64,000 nt of DNA from Lacibacter luteus (GTDB taxonomy: Bacteria; Bacteroidota; Bacteroidia; Chitinophagales; Chitinophagaceae). The position numbers and the translations under genes were made by a program. The stretch spans positions 1,612,001 to 1,676,000 of the forward strand of contig NZ_SDHW01000001.1 of assembly GCF_004118265.1 (NCBI RefSeq), in the 5' to 3' direction. Below, in pieces: positions 1-8,323 of the stretch (positions are counted from its first letter, which is position 1; every line of letters begins with the position of its first letter). The notes beneath the pieces were generated by a model. It was not told the origin of the DNA. It ran no database searches and saw only the letters and a program-made list of their open reading frames with translations.

Positions 1-199
1 AATAAACCATTTTTACTGAGCGCAAATAAGTTAAATCTGTTTAATATTGCCACGACCAATTCCAACAGCAACAATCTATTCTTATGAACTACGGCTTACT
101 TAAGGTTTTGTATTTACATAGCAGGCAAGCCTATCAACTCATCAACTTGCCGCAAGCACATCTATTCTTTACTGTAACCCTAAAACCCAACCTGCAGTA

Positions 200-2125
200 T
201 TGAAACCAGTAACCACTTACATAACAAACATTACCGCATCAATAGTTACAACGGTTGGCGTATTGGTATTAATAGGCTGGCAAGCCAATTTTATTGTACT
301 AAAACAAATTCTTCCCAAGCTTGTTGCCATGAACCCGGTTGCTGCTGTTGCATTTGTATTTTGCGGCATTGCACTGTTACTTCGTGATAAGAAGGGATAT
401 AAACGTGTTATTGCTATAACGCTCGCATCACTTGTAGTTATTGCCTCACTGCTGCGTATTGCTGCTGTTACCGGCATCTTTGATATTGGAATTGATCAGT
501 TGCTGTACCGGCAACGTGTACAAACAACGCTTTACATTGGTGTTCCCAACCACATGGTTCCGCATTCGGCAGTGGCCTTTCTCCTCTCCGGCACCTCTTT
601 ACTGTTACTCCTATCCGAACGCATCCGTGCTTCGCAATGGCTGGCCTTACCTGTTAACGGATTGGGCATACTTTCATTAATTGGTTACATCTACCATTTA
701 AGTTCTTATTATATCGTTGCGTCTTTTGTTCCATTATCATTACATACCGGCATTTTGTTTATCCTGTTGTCATCTGCCTTGTTAGTTGCAAAAAGCAAAC
801 AAGGCTTTATGCAGCAAATAACCAATGTGCATGCAGGCGGTAAAGCTGCACGTCTGTTATTACCTGCCATGGTTATTATACCTGTTATACTTGGCTACTA
901 TGTTATTACCGGTGTGTTAAGAGAACGTTTTTCAATAGCGGTTTGGGTATCGCTCTTTGTATGTGCAGTTATTTTCTTATCGGGATTACTGATTTGGCTT
1001 ACCGCTTACATCATTAATAAAGTTGAGAAAAAGCGACTGCAGGAAAAACAACAGGCCGATGCACAGCGCAGGTTACTGGCAGAATACAAATACCGTGAAT
1101 CGCAGGAACGTTATCACAGCCTTATTAATACCATTGATGGTATTGTATGGGAAGCCGATGCACAAACACTTGCTTTTACATTTGTAAGCAAACAGGCCGA
1201 ACGCATTCTGGGTTACCCGGTTCAACGCTGGTTGAGCGAATCATCTTTCTGGCCCGATCATATACACGAAGACGACCGTGCCTGGGCTGTTAATTATTGT
1301 GCACAGGAAACAGCAAAAGGTTTACCGCACCAATTTGAATACAGAATGCTTGCAGCTGACGGGCGCATTTTGTGGATGCGTGATATTGTTGCTGTTGCTG
1401 TTGAAAATAACAAACCTGTTCGCTTAAGCGGCATCCTGGTTGATATTACTCAGCAGAAAAAAATGGAAACGGCTTTGCACAACAAGCAGCTCTCTCAACA
1501 AAAACTGATTACAGAAATCACCATTCTTGCGCAGGAAAAAGAACGCAACGAACTGGGTCTTGAACTGCACGACAATATCAACCAGTTATTAAGTGTGGTA
1601 AAACTGTATCTCGGTCTTATTAAAACCGAAAAAACGTATAACGAGGAGATTATTGAAAAAAGCTATACACACCTGATAGAAGCAATGAACGATATACGCA
1701 AGCTGTCGCACTCGCTTGTTGCACCTTCGCTTGGCCATGATGGATTAAAAGAAGCTATTGAAGACTTGATGGAAAGTGTGCAGCAGCCACACAATCTCCA
1801 AATAAATCTTTCTATCGACGAGGATTATGATGCACTGCAGGTAGATAAAAACAAAGAGCTGATGCTTTATCGTATTATACAGGAGCAGCTGAACAATATT
1901 ATTAAATATGCACAGGCAAACTCTATCGGTATTTCATTAAAGCAACAAGGCAGCAACCTGCATCTTACCATTACCGATAACGGTATTGGTTTCGATACTG
2001 CACAATCGGTTAACGGCATCGGGTTAAAAAACATCAACAGCCGGGTAAATTTTTATTCCGGTAAAATGGATATTACCTCTGCTCCCGGTTATGGTTGTAC
2101 GCTGGAAGTTTCTATCCCCAACTGA
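200..2125 (+). CDS. Membrane PAS-domain sensor histidine kinase (HisKA_3 / NarL-partner type)
   Basis: Sensor kinase of the HisKA_3 class, which phosphorylates NarL/LuxR-type response regulators. The N-terminal ~280 residues form about eight hydrophobic segments (MASE-like membrane sensor). A PAS domain follows from about residue 300 to 420 (IVWEADAQ through LVDITQQKK). The phospho-acceptor His is about residue 457 in the motif ELGLELHDNINQ. The ATPase domain shows NNIIKYA, DNGIGF and NGIGLKNINSR and ends the protein. The best start is TTG; the next ATG (about residue 43) would remove the first membrane segment. No partner regulator lies downstream, as the next gene is an oxidoreductase; a partner could lie upstream of the window. 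The ligand is unknown. Confidence 0.85.
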   Translation: MKPVTTYITNITASIVTTVGVLVLIGWQANFIVLKQILPKLVAMNPVAAVAFVFCGIALLLRDKKGYKRVIAITLASLVVIASLLRIAAVTGIFDIGIDQLLYRQRVQTTLYIGVPNHMVPHSAVAFLLSGTSLLLLLSERIRASQWLALPVNGLGILSLIGYIYHLSSYYIVASFVPLSLHTGILFILLSSALLVAKSKQGFMQQITNVHAGGKAARLLLPAMVIIPVILGYYVITGVLRERFSIAVWVSLFVCAVIFLSGLLIWLTAYIINKVEKKRLQEKQQADAQRRLLAEYKYRESQERYHSLINTIDGIVWEADAQTLAFTFVSKQAERILGYPVQRWLSESSFWPDHIHEDDRAWAVNYCAQETAKGLPHQFEYRMLAADGRILWMRDIVAVAVENNKPVRLSGILVDITQQKKMETALHNKQLSQQKLITEITILAQEKERNELGLELHDNINQLLSVVKLYLGLIKTEKTYNEEIIEKSYTHLIEAMNDIRKLSHSLVAPSLGHDGLKEAIEDLMESVQQPHNLQINLSIDEDYDALQVDKNKELMLYRIIQEQLNNIIKYAQANSIGISLKQQGSNLHLTITDNGIGFDTAQSVNGIGLKNINSRVNFYSGKMDITSAPGYGCTLEVSIPN

Positions 2126-2169
2126 TGTGCTGTTAACAGCACATTACAATCTTGCAGTTTATCCTCTCC

Positions 2170-2177
2170 TATCTTTG
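2170..2177 (+). promoter_or_regulatory. Candidate -7 promoter element (TATCTTTG)
   Basis: Matches the Bacteroidota -7 consensus TAnnTTTG exactly and lies 19 bp before the ATG of the LLM-class oxidoreductase, with a TTG-containing -33-like element at about 2152. It implies a very short leader and separate transcription from the upstream kinase. Confidence 0.55.
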
Positions 2178-2195
2178 CACATAAATTAAGTTATT

Positions 2196-3224
2196 ATGGA
2201 GTTAGGCGTTGGTATGTTTGGCGATAATCATTATGCAAATGGTAAACCGTTACCTGTTGGCAAGCGGGTGCAGGAATTGATTGAAGAAATAAAACTGATG
2301 GATGAACTGGGGCTCGATTTCTATGGCATTGGCGAACATCACCGGCCAGATTATGCCGTATCTGTTCCTGAAATTATTTTAGCTGCAGCTGCATCGGTAA
2401 CAAAAAATATTAAGTTGGGAAGTGCTGTTACAGTCTTAAGTTCGGCCGATCCTGTGCGTGTGTACCAGCAGTTTGCAACCATCGATCAGTTAAGCAATGG
2501 GCGTGCAGAAATTACTGCAGGACGTGGAAGTTTTATTGAATCGTTTCCGGTGTATGGCTACAACCTTAACGATTACGATGCGTTGTTTGAAGAGAAGCTG
2601 GAACTGCTGCAAAAAATAAATAACGAAAACCCCATTACCTGGAAAGGAAAATTCCGTGCAGCTTTAAACAAGCAGGAAATATTACCACGTGCAGTAAACG
2701 ATCAACTGAACATTTGGGTAGCAGTTGGCGGCACTCCCGAATCGGTGGTTCGTGCAGGCAAAGCAGGCTTGCCGGTGATCTTTGCTATCATCGGCGGAAG
2801 CCCGGTACAGTTTCAACCATTGTTTCAATACTATCGTGATGTATACAAACATTTTAAACACGATGAAACAAAGTTCCAGGTGGGTGTACACATGCATTGT
2901 TTTTTTGGTGAAGACAGTAAACAGGTTGCCGACGATTACTATCCGTATTACTCCGCACAAATGGATCGTGTGGGCCGCAGCCGTGGATGGCCTGCTTACC
3001 AACGCAACCAATTTGATTTTGGAAGAAGTAAAGAAGGGGCGTTGATCATTGCTGATGCAAACGAAGCCGTTGATAAAATTCTGCAGATGCAGGAACTGTT
3101 TGGTCTCACCCGTTTTTCTGCACACATGGATGTAGGCGGCCCATCGCATGCAGCATTGATGAAGTCGATTGAAATTTACGGAACCAAGATTGCACCGAAG
3201 GTGAGGGAAGCATTGAAGAAGTAA
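2196..3224 (+). CDS. LLM-class flavin-dependent oxidoreductase (luciferase-like monooxygenase)
   Basis: A 342-residue protein of the bacterial luciferase-like fold (F420/FMN-dependent TIM barrel). Family features seen are the N-terminal ELGVGMFGDNHY strand, GLDFYGIGEHHRPDY with the His pair typical of the family, LGSAVTVLSSADPVRVYQQFATIDQLSNGRAE near residues 75-105, and VAVGGTPESVVRAGKAGLPV in the second half. It is full length with no signal peptide, so cytoplasmic. The substrate cannot be predicted; members oxidise aldehydes, alkanes, thiols or cofactors. It appears monocistronic: its own -7 element precedes it and the next gene begins 149 bp later in AT-rich sequence. Confidence 0.85.
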   Translation: MELGVGMFGDNHYANGKPLPVGKRVQELIEEIKLMDELGLDFYGIGEHHRPDYAVSVPEIILAAAASVTKNIKLGSAVTVLSSADPVRVYQQFATIDQLSNGRAEITAGRGSFIESFPVYGYNLNDYDALFEEKLELLQKINNENPITWKGKFRAALNKQEILPRAVNDQLNIWVAVGGTPESVVRAGKAGLPVIFAIIGGSPVQFQPLFQYYRDVYKHFKHDETKFQVGVHMHCFFGEDSKQVADDYYPYYSAQMDRVGRSRGWPAYQRNQFDFGRSKEGALIIADANEAVDKILQMQELFGLTRFSAHMDVGGPSHAALMKSIEIYGTKIAPKVREALKK

Positions 3225-3373
3225 AAGCAATTGTGCAACCAACAATCTAAAAAGTGCATATAGCAAGTAATGAAATTCAAATAGTTGGAAATTTCAAAAT
3301 TTGCTCAGTTGCGTATATTTATGTGTTATGTGTAATTTAATTCGACCCCTCGTCGCCATTTGACAGACATAAA

Positions 3374-4084
3374 ATGAGTGTATTTTCCTACCATCTCGTA
3401 AAATTATCCTTGACTTCTGCACTTCGGATGATGGCTTTTCCTATTAATCCGAAAAAAATACAAGGATTGATTCATGCAGAAACAATGTCTGCTATGGTTT
3501 TAGGTTCATCAATTTTCTCTAAATCAAGAATTTTCAACAGAGAAATTGTTGTTTTTGCCCAATGGGAAAATGAGGATTATCTAAATGAATTTTTGCAAAA
3601 ACATCCTTATGGAAGGCAAATAGCAAAAGGTTGGCATATAAGATTAGAATTTGTAAGACAATGGGGTAAAATTTCAGGATTTCAAATTCCGACTTTGGTA
3701 AGCGAAATAGCTAATGAAAAAGCAGTTGTAGCGGTAACAATCGCCAGAATGAAATACAGCCAAATTCCACGGTTTCTTCGTTGGGGAAGGCCAGTTGAAA
3801 AACAAGTCCGTGACCATAATGGCACAACTCTATCCTTAGCATCAATTAGATATCCAAATATTGTTTCCACGTTCTCAATTTGGAAAACACAAAAAGAAAT
3901 GACTGATATGGTTCATGGCCACAGCATGATGCCACAACCCAAAAGGCATATAAATGCAATGAAAGAACGTGAAAGAAAAGATTTTCACTTTGAATTTACA
4001 ACACTTCGATTCAGACCTTTAACAGAATACGGAGAATGGAACAACAAGCAAAATTATATACCTTATAAAACTGAGCTTCTATGA
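3374..4084 (+). CDS. CrtA-like (spheroidene monooxygenase family-like) protein
   Basis: A 236-residue cytoplasmic protein. The C-terminal half (TIARMKYSQIPRFLRWG, then STFSIWKTQKEMTDMVHG and RHINAMKERERKDFHFE) resembles the pattern of spheroidene monooxygenase CrtA-like proteins, which have a dimeric alpha/beta-barrel fold with duplicated FSIW..M...HG-type halves. The same pattern appears weakly in the first half (VVFAQWENEDYLNEFL). This is fold-level resemblance judged by eye. No carotenoid genes are nearby, so a carotenoid substrate is not supported. The next gene starts inside its stop codon (ATGA overlap), so the two are translationally coupled. The pair is more AT-rich than its surroundings. 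Confidence 0.55.
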   Translation: MSVFSYHLVKLSLTSALRMMAFPINPKKIQGLIHAETMSAMVLGSSIFSKSRIFNREIVVFAQWENEDYLNEFLQKHPYGRQIAKGWHIRLEFVRQWGKISGFQIPTLVSEIANEKAVVAVTIARMKYSQIPRFLRWGRPVEKQVRDHNGTTLSLASIRYPNIVSTFSIWKTQKEMTDMVHGHSMMPQPKRHINAMKERERKDFHFEFTTLRFRPLTEYGEWNNKQNYIPYKTELL

Positions 4085-4929
4085 GTTTGGCATACAGAAA
4101 GCAAAAGTTTCAGGATTGGTTCACTCAACAATGGGTCATTCTTTGGGGTAGAAAAATTAATCCAGCTGAATACTTTTGGCTAACCGGTCCTTTTGGAGAA
4201 TTAAATGGCATTGGCGAAAGTTTTATTTATCAATTAGCTCAAAAAGAAAACTTAACGGTAATAAGAAATTGTAGTTCAAAAGGGTTGTTACATTCTATCT
4301 CTAATCTTGATTTAACAGAGAACGAGATTAAAAATCTTTCCCGAAAAGTCATTGATTTTTACGAAAGAACAGCAGACTATAAACTACAATTAAATGTAAA
4401 ATGGAATCCACTTTTTAAGCCATTTGGTTTTTTTGTTAGCAGATTATTTAGCCAGCGAATTAACCAATTAAATATTCCAACTGAAAATATTCAAGAATCT
4501 GAAAACCTAACAAATGAAATAATTGAATTAATTTCCAATGGAAACGTGAAATACATTATCTGGCTGCGAAAATTACAATCAACAGAAAAAATTATTTACT
4601 CTGGAATTTATTCCACTTGTACTCTTCCGTCAAAAACTACCTGCATAAAAGCTATTTTCCCATTGCCCAAAGGAAACGCCACCGTCATATTAAAACCAAC
4701 TGTTGGTAACAAAAACGAACTTATATTAGAATCTTCAGGATTAAAGTTTGGTGACGCAGGATTTTACTTCCTGTTATGCGATTCTAAGGGAAACTATTGG
4801 AGTCAATACGTTAGGTCGTTTACTGATAAACTTGTTGTAAGTGAAGAGCAAGAAAATCTAAAAGCAAGACAAACGCTTAAATTGTGGAATTTAAAAGTTG
4901 CAAATTTCGACTATAGCATTATAAAGTAA
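4081..4929 (+). CDS. Hypothetical protein coupled to the CrtA-like gene
   Basis: A 282-residue protein I do not recognise. It has no signal peptide or clear membrane span. It starts with an aromatic-rich segment (QDWFTQQWVILWGRKINPAEYFWLT), then a GIGESFIYQLA stretch and a charged helical middle. The C-terminal half has alternating beta-type sequence (IIWLRKLQSTEKIIYSG, GNATVILKP, GFYFLLCDSKGNYWSQYV). It overlaps the preceding gene by 4 bp (ATGA), implying joint expression and perhaps a complex. Codon use is AT-rich compared with the core genes. It is followed directly by the attC-like inverted repeat, so the pair may be accessory DNA. Confidence 0.6.
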   Translation: MSLAYRKQKFQDWFTQQWVILWGRKINPAEYFWLTGPFGELNGIGESFIYQLAQKENLTVIRNCSSKGLLHSISNLDLTENEIKNLSRKVIDFYERTADYKLQLNVKWNPLFKPFGFFVSRLFSQRINQLNIPTENIQESENLTNEIIELISNGNVKYIIWLRKLQSTEKIIYSGIYSTCTLPSKTTCIKAIFPLPKGNATVILKPTVGNKNELILESSGLKFGDAGFYFLLCDSKGNYWSQYVRSFTDKLVVSEEQENLKARQTLKLWNLKVANFDYSIIK

Positions 4930-4934
4930 ACTAC

Positions 4935-5130
4935 ACACAACATAGGGTTTTCTGCTATGCTGTCTGACGAATAAGTACTCATCTGTATATCGCTGTTCGG
5001 CTTCAGTCCGGGCTTGACGAATAAAGCCGGCAATAGAATATATTCTCATCTTCATTAACTTTACTCAGCAACAGTTCGGGTTGATGTAACACGGAATATC
5101 AGCACAGCAGAAAGCCCTGAACGTTAGGCG
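4935..5130. other. attC-like recombination site / long imperfect inverted repeat
   Basis: Outer arms AGGGTTTTCTGCTATGCTG (4944-4962) and CAGCACAGCAGAAAGCCCT (5100-5118) are complementary at 17 of 19 positions, and both mismatches are G-T wobbles. The right arm is followed two bases later by AACGTTAGGC; its GTTAGGC (5123-5129) is a perfect match to the integron core GTTRRRY. The left arm is preceded by ACACAAC, a one-mismatch version of RYYYAAC. This is the architecture of a folded single-stranded attC site. At about 196 bp it is longer than most. The interior repeats GACGAATAA twice. No integrase gene is in the window. Confidence 0.55.
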
Positions 5131-5151
5131 GCATTTTAGTGCGACACCAAA

Positions 5152-5613
5152 GTGACAAAACAAAAGAAAATTTTAATAGTAGGTGGACTCCTTCTTTTAG
5201 GGCAGCTAATTATTTTTAGTGACTACATCTCACCTTTTCATTGGGGACATTTAAAAGTAAGTGGACTCGCTTGTACTTGCCCAGATGAAACCGTAGAGGG
5301 TGGACAGCTGTATTTAAAAAATATTACGCCTGATAGTCTTAAAAAGTACAATTTGGACTATTCTGAAATTTATGTGACAGAACGACCATCGACGAATATA
5401 GACCCAATGGGGGTTGACTTATATATTATCGAAGGACGAGTAATTGGGAAAGACAGAGTTAGTGAAGGAGATCCTTGGAATCCAAAGTTTAGAGTTGACA
5501 AATGGAGAGAAGTCGATATTCTGAAAGATTGGAGAATAAAAGGGCTATTCTTTCTACAACTTGTGATCTGGTTGATACTGTTAAGACTCGCAAAAAATAA
5601 AAACGGTGCATAA
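5152..5613 (+). CDS. Small two-span membrane protein, cassette-like
   Basis: A 153-residue protein with a GTG start 22 bp after the attC-like GTTAGGC. Residues 7-25 (ILIVGGLLLLGQLIIFSDYI) and about 130-146 (LFFLQLVIWLILLRLA) are membrane spans. Between them is an extracytoplasmic domain of about 100 residues with a CTC pair (GLACTCPDETVEGG) that could bind metal or form a disulfide. I do not recognise the family. Its stop codon TAA lies inside a second core-like sequence (GCATAAC), a typical feature of integron cassette genes. A short gene, non-ATG start, flanking core sites and no relation to its neighbours all fit a mobile gene cassette. Confidence 0.55.
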   Translation: MTKQKKILIVGGLLLLGQLIIFSDYISPFHWGHLKVSGLACTCPDETVEGGQLYLKNITPDSLKKYNLDYSEIYVTERPSTNIDPMGVDLYIIEGRVIGKDRVSEGDPWNPKFRVDKWREVDILKDWRIKGLFFLQLVIWLILLRLAKNKNGA

Positions 5614-5662
5614 CATGAACTATTTGCAATTCCCAACCCACATAAAACCCTGCCCGTTATGT
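5608..5662. other. Weak second attC-like core pair
   Basis: GCATAAC (5608-5614) and GTTATGT (5656-5662) form a 6-bp terminal stem (CATAAC/GTTATG), and AAC/GTT sit at the positions expected of attC cores. The interior shows little further pairing, so the call is weaker than the upstream site. With that site it would delimit a cassette of about 530 bp carrying one gene. Confidence 0.3.
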
Positions 5663-5714
5663 TCAATTATCCGACACAGCAACCATTTTTGAAATACCAA
5701 TTTTATAGTTAAGA

Positions 5715-6221
5715 ATGAAATACCTGGACATAATAAATAAATGTCTATTAAAAATTGAAGACGATTTTAAAGAATTTAAATCAGTTTTAAAAAAAGACGC
5801 CCAATTTTCCGGACTATATTCGCATCTTTCATCCAACTCATTTGTTAATGAATTTCAACTTGTTGAGGTAACATTATCATTTTACCATCCTGAATTTATA
5901 CATACCGAGAAAGAAGGCATAGACATTTCAATTGGCCTGTTTCAAATAAGAGAAGAAGAAAACGGAATGACTAGCTATACCTCGAACATAAGATATGACA
6001 ATAATGGCGATTTGATTTTTGACAAATTTATTTATGTAACGTCAGATATAACCACAACGACTGGGAGTTTGATCTTGAAAAATAACGACTATATACTAAA
6101 TGTTCGTGATGTTGAATCGTTAGACAGAGAATTGGCTACATCTGTTGACAGCATATTTGCCGGCTTTCATTCAAGCATAAGCTTAATAGGTTCAAAATTG
6201 ACAGACTTAAAAACCTTCTAA
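5715..6221 (+). CDS. Hypothetical protein
   Basis: A 168-residue, acidic, apparently soluble protein with no signal peptide. The N-terminal third is helical (YLDIINKCLLKIEDDFKEFKSVLKK). The rest alternates beta-type segments (VEVTLSFYHPEF, IDISIGLFQI, ILNVRDVESLD). I do not recognise a family. It is AT-rich like the preceding genes and is closed by a strong bidirectional terminator. An immunity or small accessory protein is possible but nothing in the sequence proves it. Confidence 0.55.
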   Translation: MKYLDIINKCLLKIEDDFKEFKSVLKKDAQFSGLYSHLSSNSFVNEFQLVEVTLSFYHPEFIHTEKEGIDISIGLFQIREEENGMTSYTSNIRYDNNGDLIFDKFIYVTSDITTTTGSLILKNNDYILNVRDVESLDRELATSVDSIFAGFHSSISLIGSKLTDLKTF

Positions 6222-6255
6222 AAATAACAAGCCTCCTAATGGAGGCTCGTTATTT
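6222..6255. terminator. Bidirectional intrinsic terminator
   Basis: Stem AAGCCTCC/GGAGGCT around the loop TAAT, extended outward by AAATAAC/GTTATTT with one mismatch. It begins at the stop codon of the plus-strand gene and lies 17 bp past the end of the convergent minus-strand gene, so it can serve both. Confidence 0.8.
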
Positions 6256-6271
6256 AAACTCATCAATATAT

Positions 6272-8110
6272 TTACCGCAGCAAAGTAAACGTTCCTTTTA
6301 CATCACTTGCTTCTCCTACAAGGTTCGTGTAACGGATATGGTACACATACATACCTGCATCCTGCTGCATGCCTTTAAACGTTCCATTCCATCCAACAAA
6401 CGGATTGGTATTGCTGAACAGACGTTGACCCCAGCGGTTATACACTTCCATTGAAAAAGTGCGGATGTAGGAAGCGCCCATCACACGGAAGAAATCGTTC
6501 AGCCCATCACTGTTTGGTGTAAAAGCAGTAGGAATGTAAATATTACAAACACCTAATGTTAATGTAGCCGAAACTGTAGTGCTGCCACAACCGTTGCTTA
6601 CGGTAACAGAATAGGTACCAGGCGTTGTTGCATTGTAAACAGGTGTTGTGCTTCCATCCTGCCACATATAAGTAAGATCGTATCCTGTTGCTTTCGGATC
6701 GAGTGTAATCACTTCTCCCCTGCATATTTTGTTAAATGAACTTAAGTCGGCAGCGGGTATATTGTTTACAACAATGGTTACTTGTTTTGTATATGCACAA
6801 ACTGTACCTGCAGGTGTAAACGTGTAAGTAGTAGTTGCCTGGTTATTTACCACAGGCGCCCATGTACCTGTAATACCATTGTCGGATGTTAAGGGTAACG
6901 GACTCATAATATCGCCACGGCAAATTGTATCGGGAACAGAGCTGAATACCGGATCAATAGCAGGTGCAGTAATAACATTACCTGTTGCCGGCGCACTCGA
7001 ACAGGTAGTTGTGGGGTTAGTTATTATTACGGTATATGCACCAGGAACCAGTGTTGTAAACGAAGCCACATTACCGGGATTGGTTGCACCTGCCGGAACC
7101 GTCCACGCATAATTGTACGTGCCGGGCACCGCAGGTGTTGCTCGTAATGGTGGCGGGTTTAATTCGCACACATTAATATCCTGAACAGTTACTACCGGAT
7201 TAGGGTTTGCAGTAATTGTAAAATTCACCGTTCGGTTTACACCGCAATAATCACGATAGCTACAGGAAATTGTTGCGTTGGATGTAAAGGTATAAGTAGC
7301 CGTATTGGTTGTAGAAGTTGAACCACCCGTCCATGCATAATTGCTGCCGAGTGTTGGGGCATTAAGTGTAACCGTGCTGCCCGAACAAACTGCGAAATTA
7401 TTATTGTTATTATCTACCACTCTAAACTGCTGCAGATTACTGGATGCACCGGTAGAACCTGATACCGACCAAAACACGTTGGTATTATTTGCAAAACGTT
7501 CTGCTATGTGGTTGCGTGTTGACGTAGCTCTTAATTCGCCATCAAACGTAATACTGATGCGCTGTGAAGATGCACTTAAATAATCCCACCTGATGGTTAC
7601 ATCGTGCCAGGCACCATCTTCCACATTGGCACAGCTGCTGCGTAAGCAAACTGCCTGCCCGCCTGTACCATCCATAATGTTACCGCCGGCATTCAATTGC
7701 CCATCAGCATAAATACCGGTATGATCGTTATCAAAATCGTTTGTTGTTGGCCCATTGTTATAGGTATCAAATTCTACAATAATCGAATTAGGTATACCGG
7801 ATGCTCCCAGTCCCTGCCCGGGTGCAAGAGTGGGCGAACAAACATTACTGAGAACAAACGCCAGACCATCGGCACCACCAGGATCGTTAACTCCGAGGTA
7901 TATGCGGAAATTGATGGTAAAATTTTGCGCCAGATTTACGGGATAAAGGTTTGTTATCATCCCTGTCCTCCCACCAAGACTGGGTGTAATACGGTACGTT
8001 ACGGGATCTACGAGTACAGCCTCACCTTGCGTAATAAACTGCTGGGCATAACTATTAATACTGAAAAAGATAAAGAAAAGGAAACAGTTAAGCGATAGAA
8101 ATGGTTTCAT
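6272..8110 (-). CDS. Secreted L-type lectin-like protein with T9SS type B sorting domain
   Basis: About 612 residues if translation starts at MKPFLSLNC, which gives a normal signal peptide ending ...SINSYAQQ; the in-frame upstream ATG would add 17 residues before it. The first ~210 residues (FRIYLGVNDPGGADGLAFVL, DTYNNG, DNDHTGIYADG, DGAWHDVTIRWD) match the legume/L-type lectin fold found in many Bacteroidota cell-surface proteins. Several Ig/PKD-like repeats follow (CSGSTVTLN, CRGDIMSPL, CRGEVITLD). The last ~85 residues (IYIPTAFTPNSDGLNDFFRV, MEVYNRWGQRLF, DAGMYVYHIRY) form a gliding-motility type CHU_C domain for type IX secretion. It is probably a glycan-binding surface adhesin. Confidence 0.88.
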   Translation of the reverse strand: MKPFLSLNCFLFFIFFSINSYAQQFITQGEAVLVDPVTYRITPSLGGRTGMITNLYPVNLAQNFTINFRIYLGVNDPGGADGLAFVLSNVCSPTLAPGQGLGASGIPNSIIVEFDTYNNGPTTNDFDNDHTGIYADGQLNAGGNIMDGTGGQAVCLRSSCANVEDGAWHDVTIRWDYLSASSQRISITFDGELRATSTRNHIAERFANNTNVFWSVSGSTGASSNLQQFRVVDNNNNNFAVCSGSTVTLNAPTLGSNYAWTGGSTSTTNTATYTFTSNATISCSYRDYCGVNRTVNFTITANPNPVVTVQDINVCELNPPPLRATPAVPGTYNYAWTVPAGATNPGNVASFTTLVPGAYTVIITNPTTTCSSAPATGNVITAPAIDPVFSSVPDTICRGDIMSPLPLTSDNGITGTWAPVVNNQATTTYTFTPAGTVCAYTKQVTIVVNNIPAADLSSFNKICRGEVITLDPKATGYDLTYMWQDGSTTPVYNATTPGTYSVTVSNGCGSTTVSATLTLGVCNIYIPTAFTPNSDGLNDFFRVMGASYIRTFSMEVYNRWGQRLFSNTNPFVGWNGTFKGMQQDAGMYVYHIRYTNLVGEASDVKGTFTLLR

Positions 8111-8295
8111 AAGCGTCTTGGTATGGTTCTTTAGGTTTGGGTGTGCAGGCGAATTCTGCAATTTATTCAGCCTGAACGTTCAAATCAGGTTTGTATAACG
8201 AAATACACAGGGCCGAAAGTATAAAAAAACCGGAAAAAACATTGACTGAGGGGCAAAATAAAGCCCCCGTTTGTAACGAGGGCCCCGTAACGCAT

Positions 8296-8320
8296 TAAAA
8301 AAAGCCGGCTGTCGGGCTTG
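8296..8320 (-). terminator. Probable terminator of the outer-membrane protein gene
   Basis: On the minus strand a short hairpin (AAGCC/GGCTT) is followed directly by seven T residues, just past the stop of the gene ending at 8324. The stem is only about 5 bp. Confidence 0.45.
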
Positions 8321-8323
8321 GTA

